Assembly: GCF_003340495.1 (NCBI RefSeq)
Contig: NZ_QASA01000002.1
Coordinates: 1 to 64,000, forward strand
Length of the DNA: 64,000 nt
Direction: 5' to 3'
From: Adhaeribacter pallidiroseus
GTDB taxonomy: Bacteria > Bacteroidota > Bacteroidia > Cytophagales > Hymenobacteraceae
The notes beneath the pieces were generated by a model that did no database searches, was not told the origin of the DNA, and saw only the letters and a program-made list of their open reading frames with translations. The position numbers and the translations under genes were made by a program. Below, in pieces: positions 9,988-17,961 of the stretch (the stretch's first letter is position 1; each line of letters starts with the position of its first letter).

Positions 9988-11100
9988 ATGCCAATAGAAA
10001 GTGTTTACATAGAAAATTTTAAATCCATTCGTGATAGTGAGAGAATATCAATTAAGCCGATTAATATTTTAATTGGGCCTAACGGAGTGGGGAAAAGTAA
10101 TTTCATCAGTTTTTTTAAATTACTTAACAGCATTTACCAACAAAGACTTCGTAAATATGTAGCAGATAATGGGTATGAAGATCGTATTTTATATTTTGGC
10201 CGTAAAGTATCTGAATATCTAGCAGGGGGCATTGTTTTTAAACCAAATGATAATAATGTTAATAACCGATATGATTTTAAGTTAGTACCACAAGCTCAAG
10301 ACAGCGGATTCTATTTTGAGGAAGAAACAGCTGGTTATAATGTCTTCGCTTATCATTACGGTGAAAAATGGCATTACATGGATTTAGATACTATTGGTAA
10401 ACCTGAAAGCAACTTAAAAGACCACGGGGCAGATCGCAGTTTTTACCTAAGTAATTATTTTGAGGACTTTAAAGTATTTCACTTTCACGATACGAGTGCA
10501 AATTCCTCTTTGAAGCAAGTAGCAAAAACGCAGGATTACGCTTATTTGCGAGAAGATGGCAGTAACTTAGCTGCCTATCTGTTTAAAATCAAAGATACTC
10601 ATCCCAAACATTTTAGAATGATTGAGCACACCATTCGTTCAGTGGCGCCGTTTTTTGATCGGTTTAATTTAAAGCCTGATGCTAAAAACGAAAACGTAAT
10701 TTTCTTAAACTGGTTAGAAAAAGGGTCCGACGAATATTTTAATGCACATAATCTATCTGATGGTACTCTGCGCTTTATTGCTTTAACTACTTTATTACTA
10801 CAACCAGATATTCCAAAAACCATTATAATAGACGAGCCAGAATTAGGATTGCACCCTTTTGCCATTCAGAAACTAGCCGCTATGATAAAAAGTGCTTCTT
10901 CTAAATCACAAATAATCGTTTCTACTCAATCGGTAAACCTGGTAGATGAATTCTCTGCTGATGATATTATTGTAGTAGACCGAAGGGACAACCAAACAGT
11001 ATTTACCCGTCAGTCGGAGGAAAGTCTTCGTGAATGGCTTAAGGATTACACCTTAGGGGAGCTTTGGGAGAAGAATGTATTGGGAGGTCGGCCCAGATGA
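9988..11100 (+). CDS. AAA/ABC-type ATPase, PARIS AriA-like
   Basis: A RecF/OLD-like ATPase of 370 residues. Visible are the Walker A motif GPNGVGKSN (about residue 30), an ABC-signature-like LSDGTLRFIAL, the Walker B motif TIIIDEPELGLHP and a switch segment STQS near the end. The next gene is a DUF4276 protein that overlaps by ATGA. ATPase plus DUF4276 is the make-up of PARIS, in which AriA holds the toprim nuclease AriB until a phage anti-restriction protein is sensed. As I recall, the characterised AriA is longer, so this is a compact relative. The start is the ATG at 9988, 45 bp after the SIR2 gene. Confidence 0.75.
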   Translation: MPIESVYIENFKSIRDSERISIKPINILIGPNGVGKSNFISFFKLLNSIYQQRLRKYVADNGYEDRILYFGRKVSEYLAGGIVFKPNDNNVNNRYDFKLVPQAQDSGFYFEEETAGYNVFAYHYGEKWHYMDLDTIGKPESNLKDHGADRSFYLSNYFEDFKVFHFHDTSANSSLKQVAKTQDYAYLREDGSNLAAYLFKIKDTHPKHFRMIEHTIRSVAPFFDRFNLKPDAKNENVIFLNWLEKGSDEYFNAHNLSDGTLRFIALTTLLLQPDIPKTIIIDEPELGLHPFAIQKLAAMIKSASSKSQIIVSTQSVNLVDEFSADDIIVVDRRDNQTVFTRQSEESLREWLKDYTLGELWEKNVLGGRPR

Positions 11101-11759
11101 GAGGACTATACATTTTAGCCGAAGGACCTACCGAAGAAGAGTTTATCAATGAAGTGCTCAGTCATTATTTTTATGATAAAGGCATATATGATGTAAGGGC
11201 AATTTTAATGAGCACTAGCCCTGGTTTTAAAGGAGGAGATGTTACTTACCAACGTTATAAGCTAAATGCCGAAAACCTATTAAAACGGGAACAAGATATA
11301 ATTGTAACTTCTTTAATTGATTATTTCCGATTACGAACAGATTTTCCGGAATATGCTCAAGCCCAAACTATAATTGACAAATATAAACGAGTTGATTTTT
11401 TGGAAAATGCTGTAGCTAACGATATTAATAGCCACCGTTTTTTGCCTTATATTCAATTGCATGAGTTTGAAGGATTATTATTTTCCCATACGGCTGGGTT
11501 TGATTATTTGCCTGATTTATCGGACGCAAACAAGCAACAATTGTACAGCGCTGTACAGGAACATGATAATCCGGAAATGTTGAACGATGGAGCTGAAACA
11601 GCCCCATCTAAACGATTGGAAAAACTTATCCCAGGGTACAAGAAGACCTTACACGGTCCAGTTATCGCTACTGAAATATCACTTTCCATTATTATGCAAC
11701 GCTGTATTCGGTTTAATAACTGGATTCAGGCTTTAACCCAAAGAATGCAGCAAAATTAA
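11097..11759 (+). CDS. DUF4276 toprim-like protein, PARIS AriB-like
   Basis: 220 residues. The DUF4276 pattern is clear: LYILAEGPTEEEFINEVL (toprim-type acidic motif) at the start, SLIDYFRLRTDFP in the middle, then RFLPYIQLHEFEGLLFS. In PARIS this subunit is the released nuclease that causes abortive infection. The start chosen is the ATG at 11097, which overlaps the ATPase stop by 4 bp; an upstream in-frame TTG at 11064 is less likely. The acidic residues expected for metal binding are present, so it looks active. Confidence 0.8.
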   Translation: MRGLYILAEGPTEEEFINEVLSHYFYDKGIYDVRAILMSTSPGFKGGDVTYQRYKLNAENLLKREQDIIVTSLIDYFRLRTDFPEYAQAQTIIDKYKRVDFLENAVANDINSHRFLPYIQLHEFEGLLFSHTAGFDYLPDLSDANKQQLYSAVQEHDNPEMLNDGAETAPSKRLEKLIPGYKKTLHGPVIATEISLSIIMQRCIRFNNWIQALTQRMQQN

Positions 11760-11904
11760 TGAAACTATCCAATTTAGTGAATACTTACAGATTGATCCTA
11801 ATAAAATGGGGGTCTGGTACTTCAACCTGCTATGGGTGAACCCCAATTAAAGTATTTCATATTATTCTGATTCAGAAATAGTTTTGATAAAGCTTCAAAA
11901 CATA

Positions 11905-12162
11905 ATGCCAATAAAAGCACTTAGACCAAGATATCAGGAAGGGTACTTAGTTGGCAAATATCCTTTTAGACCTATAAAGACCCAAGGGGACGACTTGGCA
12001 AACCGAATGGTAGCAAAATTTTTTGTTGATAATTCTGATGGAAAATTTTGGGATACATTTTTTCTACCTATGCCGAATGAAGTTATATATCCAGAAAATG
12101 ATGAAGTTGGAGTGGAACTGAACAAGATTAAACTAGAGTTCAATAAAAAATACCACTGTTAG
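11905..12162 (+). CDS. small protein of unknown function in the defence island
   Basis: 85 residues from the ATG at 11905. It is soluble and rich in charged residues, and I recognise no family. It lies between the PARIS-like pair and the Shedu gene, 145 bp after the former and 56 bp before the latter, on the same strand. It could be an accessory or regulator of either system or the remnant of a larger gene. The coding call rests only on frame length and position. Confidence 0.45.
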   Translation: MPIKALRPRYQEGYLVGKYPFRPIKTQGDDLANRMVAKFFVDNSDGKFWDTFFLPMPNEVIYPENDEVGVELNKIKLEFNKKYHC

Positions 12163-12218
12163 CAAGAGGTTCATTTTACATTATAAATTAAGCTACCGTT
12201 CACAGAAAAAATTAAGAA

Positions 12219-13373
12219 ATGGATAATTACGAAAATCCAAAGGAAGGTAAAACCTATATAAGTCCTAGTTTAAAGAGTTTTGGCAATTTAAATAGGAAAA
12301 TACGAATTGCTTCGAAGGTGATTAACTCACCCGATACGTATGCTTTTGGTATAATAAAAGATGAAGTTGTGCTTAGACATGGAATAAATGCACAATCCTA
12401 TATAAGTGCAAAATTCATTGAAGATGACAGAAGAATTTTTGTTTTGAATATTCAAGGCTATTCAGTTGGAACGGACAAACCGCGTAATGCAAGTTTTGCT
12501 TTTATCGGAGATGAAATAAATAAACTTTTTGAATTTTTAAAGAATATTCAACATGTAAAGCTTGCAGATAGTAAGCCAATCAATATAAGTGATGAAGAGC
12601 TTAAAAAATTGATAATTTCAGATAATCAAGCTAGAAGCTTATTACATGATAATCAAGAAATTTTTACTCAAATAATAAGGTCAGAAATTACGAAAGAAGA
12701 TATTGTTGCAATAGGATATCGTAAAAAGCAACTTGGAAATTACCAAAATTTATTATCAGATAGAATTTTTTTTGAAAATGCAAAGACCAAAAACAATTTA
12801 ACGGATGAATCTCTTTGGCAAAAATTCTTTGAGAAGAATCAATGGGTTTTTGGATATGGGTTAGGTTATATATTCTTGTCGAGTCTTGATGATAAGAAAT
12901 TAGAACAAGTTGTTCAAGGCCATAATGTTAATAATTATGGAAAACGTGTCGATGCTTTAATGAAGACAAATGGTATTATATCAAATTTATGTTTTGTTGA
13001 AATTAAAACAAATACTACACCTTTACTTGATAACAAACCTTATCGTTCAGGCTGTTGGGCTCCTTCAAGAGAATTAGCTGGAGCCGTAGCTCAAATTTAA
13101 GGTACTGTTGCTTCAGCAATAAAGTCTTTATCAGAAAAAATAATTACTGAAGATCAGGAAGGAAATCCAACTGGAGAAGAAGTTTTTAATTATCAACCAA
13201 AATCATATCTAGTAATAGGGAATTTAAGCGAATTTTCAAGCGAACATGGTATAAACAAAGACAAATATCGTTCTTTTGAACTATATAGAAAGAATACTAC
13301 AAATCCAGAAATAATAACTTTTGATGAGCTTTACGAAAGAGCAAAGTTTATTGTACACAATAACGAAAACTAA
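12219..13373 (+). pseudogene. sduA: Shedu nuclease (DUF4263), one in-frame stop
   Basis: Shedu is a single-gene anti-phage system whose C-terminal DUF4263 domain is a PD-(D/E)XK nuclease. The nuclease core is visible at about residues 245-300: GKRVDALM (Asp) and CFVEIKTNT (Glu-x-Lys), followed by the family motif ending SRELAGAVAQI. The next codon at 13098-13100 is TAA where Gln is expected. The same frame then stays open for 91 more codons with good DUF4263 sequence (GTVASAIKSL, YLVIGNLSEF) to the stop at 13371. No base is missing; this is a C-to-T type nonsense change, unlike the deletions elsewhere. The product would lose the last quarter. Confidence 0.8.
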
Positions 13374-13494
13374 GGATGTAAATAGAGATAAATTAAGTAA
13401 GAAATTAAAATCTTATATTTTTATCAGCGATTTTGCAGTTGAAACAAAAATATTGATCAATTATTTGTATAATAATTAATATAATATGCTTTCT

Positions 13495-13522
13495 ATTTAA
13501 CATAATACTAGTTATTAGGACA
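13495..13522 (-). other. dif-like XerC/XerD recombination site (site B)
   Basis: On the minus strand: XerC-type arm TGTCCTAATAA, 6-bp centre, XerD-type arm TTATGTTAAAT. The XerD arm is identical to that of E. coli dif. It is nearly identical to site D at 49651-49678, including flanking bases. It lies just right of the defence island in non-coding DNA. Confidence 0.65.
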
Positions 13523-13533
13523 ATGACTGCGTA

Positions 13534-13743
13534 ATGAAATCAATATTAATGGCAAGTTTATATTTCTTATTAATAACCATATTGTCTAATAACCAGCTTG
13601 CCTGGATTGTTGCTGCTTTTTTTATAACAGATGTTCTCGGTAAAATTGCAGCAATCAAATATTTAATAAACTACAATACAATAAGCTTCAAAAAAGCTGT
13701 TTCAGCATATATTGAAACAGCTTTTTTGAAATTAGCTAATTAA
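13534..13743 (+). CDS. possible small membrane protein
   Basis: 69 codons predicting two hydrophobic helices (about residues 5-20 and 22-40). It begins 12 bp after dif-like site B. Its last third is made of the perfect 18-bp inverted repeat at 13687-13730, which is better explained as a terminator, so the frame may be fortuitous or a truncated gene end. Confidence 0.3.
   Translation: MKSILMASLYFLLITILSNNQLAWIVAAFFITDVLGKIAAIKYLINYNTISFKKAVSAYIETAFLKLAN
13687..13730. terminator. perfect 18-bp inverted repeat, bidirectional terminator
   Basis: Left arm 13687-13704 and right arm 13713-13730 are perfectly complementary around an 8-base loop. The stem core is AAAAAAGCTGTTTCA, so either strand ends in a run of T. 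It lies between the defence-side genes and the convergent lipoprotein gene that stops at 13736. Confidence 0.8.
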
Positions 13744-14380
13744 CTGTAAAAGCATAAACATTACCTTGCTCTCCTACTGGACCATCCGACCACTTTTCCA
13801 TTAAAGCAACACTTGCCTGATGATCATTTTGTAAGCTGATGCTAAAAGTAGCCCGGTCGCAACGATCTTTCCCTTTTATCGCACGACTATCGCTGTATGC
13901 ATTACTCAACAAAAAAGCATAATTACCTTTCTTCTTCGGTACAATGGCAATCTTCATTTCGTATTTACCATTCGTTTCCACGTACCTAACTCCTTCAGCT
14001 GCTTCCGGAACGGGTATATTTGTGGAATTAAATGCTTCGCCCTTCATAGCTATAAAGTCAAAGTCATACACATACCACTTACGTTCTTTATTGGGCAAGT
14101 ATTCTACAATGGTAATAGCACTGCCAATAGTTGCTGCATTTGTATAATCTACAGGAGCTTGACTACCAATGGGAGTTAGGGTACTAGGAAATTCGGATAC
14201 TAAATAAATAGTATCACCTACTTGCACTTTATCTTTATCTGGCGTAAAAGCTGCAGTCACCCCGAAGCTGTACTTGGGGTTTGGATTCAAACAACCGGGA
14301 TCAGGGCAGCCGCTTAGCATTACGCTTAAGCAAATAAAGCCAATTAGATGAATGAATTTATGTCTCTTATTGATAACCAT
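13736..14380 (-). CDS. lipoprotein of unknown function
   Basis: 214 residues with a lipoprotein signal ending in LSVMLSGC (Cys at about residue 25), so it is probably anchored in the outer membrane. The rest resembles an extracellular beta-sandwich (VGDTIYLVSEFPS, KGNYAFLLSNAYSD). I recognise no catalytic motif. Its start overlaps the end of the metallopeptidase lipoprotein by 14 bp, so the two are co-translated and likely work together. The bidirectional hairpin at 13687-13730 follows it. Confidence 0.8.
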   Translation of the reverse strand: MVINKRHKFIHLIGFICLSVMLSGCPDPGCLNPNPKYSFGVTAAFTPDKDKVQVGDTIYLVSEFPSTLTPIGSQAPVDYTNAATIGSAITIVEYLPNKERKWYVYDFDFIAMKGEAFNSTNIPVPEAAEGVRYVETNGKYEMKIAIVPKKKGNYAFLLSNAYSDSRAIKGKDRCDRATFSISLQNDHQASVALMEKWSDGPVGEQGNVYAFTVN

Positions 14381-16358
14381 ATTGTCTAAATAAATCTCTA
14401 ACTTGGGTTGCTTGATTATTACTGTTTTCGGATAAAAGCCGTTCCCGGTATAATTGCGGCGATCTTATCTCCGAATCAATGGCATTTATTAATTGTAGAT
14501 TGGTATATAAAGAAACCTGATCATTAACTGTAATTTCACCTGGTGTATTGTCGATTAAATCCTGAAAAAGTCCTCTTGGAATCCATTTGAAAGGATCATC
14601 AGGTAAAAGTGGATTAAACGCTTCTAATGCGGCTATATGCGGCCTTATAGTACCATTAGAGCAAGTACTGGTTTGATAGTCTTGCACCCGTACACAAGAG
14701 CTGTTAGTACCGTATCTCGCATCAGCTAGAAATTGTCCATAGTGGCTGGCCCATCCTTCATTTAAAGCAATAATTGGCGAACTACTCGTGTTTCCCCGGC
14801 CATAAGGGTTAGGTGAGGAAGAAACAGTAGCGCTAATAATTTCATTAATCGTAGCATCAACGGCGGCGGTGTACCAGAGATTACCAGCTTGGGTATACAG
14901 AGCCGTGTGCGATAATTCATGAAAAATTGTTTCTACCACTAAATCGGAGTTAATCTTAGTATAATCGCTTACGTTATAATTGTACACTACATCTATCTGC
15001 CGTTTTAAGTAGCCAACCATCGTGTTAAATCCACCCGCAACAGGATTGACAGCGGAAGCAATAAAGTTATTGACAAAAGCGGTTTCTAAACCATCCCAAA
15101 ATCTAATACCAAATAGAGGCGCAGCACCCGTTCCACCTAAAGATCCCCAGTTGCTGATTAAAATTCGTAAACCGGCTGGCGGCGCACTAGTTCCCTGCGC
15201 AATAATTAAAGATCGGTATTGTTGTACGGCATTGTGCGTAGTAGCGGCTACCCAATCCCGGGTTTGTAAAGAATTAACATCATTATTTCTAACGAACGTA
15301 TAAGCCGGTATGTTATTAATCTGGCTGCCCGAAAACTTACCAAGCACTTTCTTTACTGAGGAAATTACTTGCCAAAAACGGACACCGCGGATGCTCCGGA
15401 TACTGGCGTTTTCGTTTTTAAACTTGAGAATTACTTTAACTTTATTCCGGAATTTTGCAGTAGAAGTAAAATTACCGGTGCTATTAGTATACATGCGCTC
15501 TATCTTGAACCACCTCTTAGCCACTACCCGCAATTTTTGTAGTCCCTGCACTCCTAATTGCGTATCCTGCACATTAATTTTACCGATGGTCGAAACAGCG
15601 GGTGATGGCGGAGTAACCGGAGCCGATACGCATTTCTTTAATACATCATCCCAGACGTAACCAGTAGGGCAACCATCCGGCACACACTTATTTAGATCGT
15701 AGTCAAAATGGTAACCTGGGTTACAATCAGGTATCCGTTGGGTTATCGCGGCTGCGTTGCCGGCTAAATCATCGCCATCAGCGTTTAAACCAGCTAGCCG
15801 TTCGGCTTCAACTTCTACGGCTATGTCAGTAGGGATATGCACCGAAGCTAAGGTTTGATACGTGATTCCGGCTGGAAAAGTAAAATTGGTGGGCACTACT
15901 GCATATTGCCAAGTTATTTGGTCGCTAGGCACAGCCGGGTCCTGATAATAATCACCTTCGGTTATTACCTGATAATCCAATGGTTCATCAAATAAATCTA
16001 AATCCAGAGTTTCTTCGAGGGTAATTAATTGCTCTTTAGTAGTAGGCTTAAACCGAACGTACAAATTAGTAGCGGCCAACGTGGTCCAAGTGCCGCCTTT
16101 TACGTTGGTATACGCCCGGCGCATATTAGCTAGTAGATAAGGATTGGGTAACTGGCTACCTAAAACAGTGGGTTGTTCAGTATTGGGGTTAATAACATTA
16201 GCGCTGGTAGTAGTTTTCACTTCCGGTTGCCAACCTTTTTCCGGTTGGAGGCTACAGGCATTTAAGAATAACAACCCCAAAGCTAGTAAGCTGGAAAAAG
16301 CATAATTTTTCCAGTTACCATGCCATAAGGCCTGGCAAAAAAAATAGATTTTTTTCAT
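14367..16358 (-). CDS. putative zinc metallopeptidase lipoprotein
   Basis: 663 residues. The signal segment ends in LFLNAC (Cys about residue 35). In the middle are two Cys-rich segments (CNPGYHFDYDLNKC, CPTGYVWDDVLKKC) that resemble short disulfide-bonded repeats. The C-terminal third has the zincin motif HELSH followed about 55 residues later by NEGWASHYG, where the Glu may be the third zinc ligand. A surface-exposed protease is inferred; the substrate is unknown. It is the first gene of a two-gene unit with the lipoprotein at 13736. Confidence 0.75.
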   Translation of the reverse strand: MKKIYFFCQALWHGNWKNYAFSSLLALGLLFLNACSLQPEKGWQPEVKTTTSANVINPNTEQPTVLGSQLPNPYLLANMRRAYTNVKGGTWTTLAATNLYVRFKPTTKEQLITLEETLDLDLFDEPLDYQVITEGDYYQDPAVPSDQITWQYAVVPTNFTFPAGITYQTLASVHIPTDIAVEVEAERLAGLNADGDDLAGNAAAITQRIPDCNPGYHFDYDLNKCVPDGCPTGYVWDDVLKKCVSAPVTPPSPAVSTIGKINVQDTQLGVQGLQKLRVVAKRWFKIERMYTNSTGNFTSTAKFRNKVKVILKFKNENASIRSIRGVRFWQVISSVKKVLGKFSGSQINNIPAYTFVRNNDVNSLQTRDWVAATTHNAVQQYRSLIIAQGTSAPPAGLRILISNWGSLGGTGAAPLFGIRFWDGLETAFVNNFIASAVNPVAGGFNTMVGYLKRQIDVVYNYNVSDYTKINSDLVVETIFHELSHTALYTQAGNLWYTAAVDATINEIISATVSSSPNPYGRGNTSSSPIIALNEGWASHYGQFLADARYGTNSSCVRVQDYQTSTCSNGTIRPHIAALEAFNPLLPDDPFKWIPRGLFQDLIDNTPGEITVNDQVSLYTNLQLINAIDSEIRSPQLYRERLLSENSNNQATQVRDLFRQYGYQ

Positions 16359-16998
16359 GAAACCAATAAGTATAAGTGGATGATTATTTGCCTTAAATAT
16401 AAAACAATATCGTTAATAAACAATATAAATAAAAGGTTATATTTATTAATATTTATATATTTGTTTGGGTAAGAACCTTTTTTATGTTAGAAGCAAAATT
16501 CATTGCATTTCTTAATTTTAGGCTGTCAATGAAACTTTTGTGAAATAGTCCAACGCTTATTTTGAAGTACTGCTAAATATTTTATTGAGCGCACCTTGCT
16601 GGGTACTTTTTTCAAAACGTGTCTATATATTTTCATCAGAGATAATAATTACTATCTCCAGTATGCATCTCAAAAACACAGCAGGGTTTTTATTTTAAGA
16701 GATGCTTTTTTAAGATGGCTATAAACCAGAAAAGACCTAATGATACCAAGCTTATTCTAGTATCATTATTCCGTCCTTTTGCGAGATGAACTTGGTCAGC
16801 TCATTTTCGGATTAGATATCCTATATTACTTATATCAACCGCTATTCAAAATTTAGTTTAAGTTAGCTAAAAGTAAATTCACATTTTGCGGAGACTTCAC
16901 AGAACCAAGTAAATACGTTTATGCCTATATTTACTAAATTTGATTTAACTGGTTTTTAAATTATTATAAATATTCCTCTTCATTCCTTTGTTTGTTCC
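16359..16998. other. AT-rich intergenic region with repeat copy 4
   Basis: 640 bases between divergent genes. The only structure I see is the repeat element at 16665-16799. The rest is AT-rich and must contain the promoters of the two flanking genes. Confidence 0.5.
16665..16799 (-). repeat. intergenic repeat element, copy 4
   Basis: Read on the minus strand: CTGACCAAGTTCATCTCGC, a degenerate core (AAAAGGACGGAA), a hairpin (ATGATACTAG to CTTGGTATCAT), AGCCATCTTAAA, and a GCATCTC/GAGATGC pair. The order of parts is the same as in copies 1-3, but the hairpin bases differ completely. Confidence 0.55.
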
Positions 16999-17427
16999 AT
17001 GATATTATTTGACGATGGATCTTTTCTTCTGGATTATGATTCGGCTTCGGATACGATATTTGTCACGTTACCTGATATGCGAATGCATAAATTAAGTGAA
17101 GCCGAAGAATGTTTTAGGATTATGGTAAATTATGTCAACGATTACCAGGTGCAAAACATACTCTTGGATTCTAGCCGGGCAATGGTGGAAGTAGAAGATA
17201 CGCAGTACAATCACCTTATTTACCGCGTGTCCCTCCAACTCAAGCAAACGCATTTAAAAAAAGTAGCGCGCTTGGTGAGTTCTATCCCAAAACTAGAAGC
17301 CATGGCGCACTGGATACAAGCTCAAGTCTTAACTACCCCACCATCCAGTTATTTGATTAAAAACTTTACCAGCAAAGAAGCTGCTTTGGAGTGGTTAACA
17401 GGCACCTCCTCACGTTCTCAATTATAA
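16999..17427 (+). CDS. STAS/SEC14-like small protein
   Basis: 142 residues, soluble, alternating strands and helices. The segment VQNILLDSSRAMVEVED matches the position of the conserved LxD motif of SpoIIAA-like (STAS/SEC14) folds and ends with a family-like KEAALEWLTG. The lengths and the ending resemble the two paralogues at 23978 and 55562, although identity is low. It precedes a multi-PAS kinase by about 530 bp. A role as a phosphorelay or anti-sigma partner is inference. Confidence 0.6.
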   Translation: MILFDDGSFLLDYDSASDTIFVTLPDMRMHKLSEAEECFRIMVNYVNDYQVQNILLDSSRAMVEVEDTQYNHLIYRVSLQLKQTHLKKVARLVSSIPKLEAMAHWIQAQVLTTPPSSYLIKNFTSKEAALEWLTGTSSRSQL

Positions 17428-17961
17428 TGGCTTCTGTAAATTAATGATAAATTTCGTTGGGTCGTTTGCCATGGTAGAATCTTCATACATGGGGGTTACA
17501 GATTATATAAGCGACAACGAGCAGGTGAAAGCTAGTTGAAATTTGTTGAGAAGTGAACAAAACTGATCCGATTAGAAAATAAAGCCAGTAGCTAGCTCTT
17601 TGATTGCCTATGGAAGATGGTGGCTTGTATCCATTCAATCTATTAAACGCATCTCTAAAATCAAACAGGCACATTAATTTAAAGAATGGCTTTATGGAAT
17701 GTTTTCATCAACTCCAAAGCTTCCCTGTTTTTTGTGCATTCTTCTGCTTATTACCCCGTTTTCTAATGGATCAGGTGAACTTTAGGTTTACTGGACAATT
17801 ATTGAAACATTAAACAAGCAAGTTTTCCCTTTTACTAATCATAATATCAACTAAAACAAGCAAATACAGTATAGAATAAATTTGCTAATTTGGGGGTAAT
17901 AAATGCCCTAGTGGCACTTCTTATCTTAACGAATTTCTTTAGATACTACTTTTCCTATTTG
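17428..17961. other. intergenic region before the multi-PAS kinase
   Basis: 534 bases. Two short opposing frames here look like chance. A Bacteroidota -7-like box TAAATTTG lies at 17877-17884, but I find no clear TTG at -33. Confidence 0.4.

Noticed and set aside
17483-17813. Two overlapping opposite frames of 63 and 69 codons
   Set aside because: They overlap on opposite strands and neither shows coding character.
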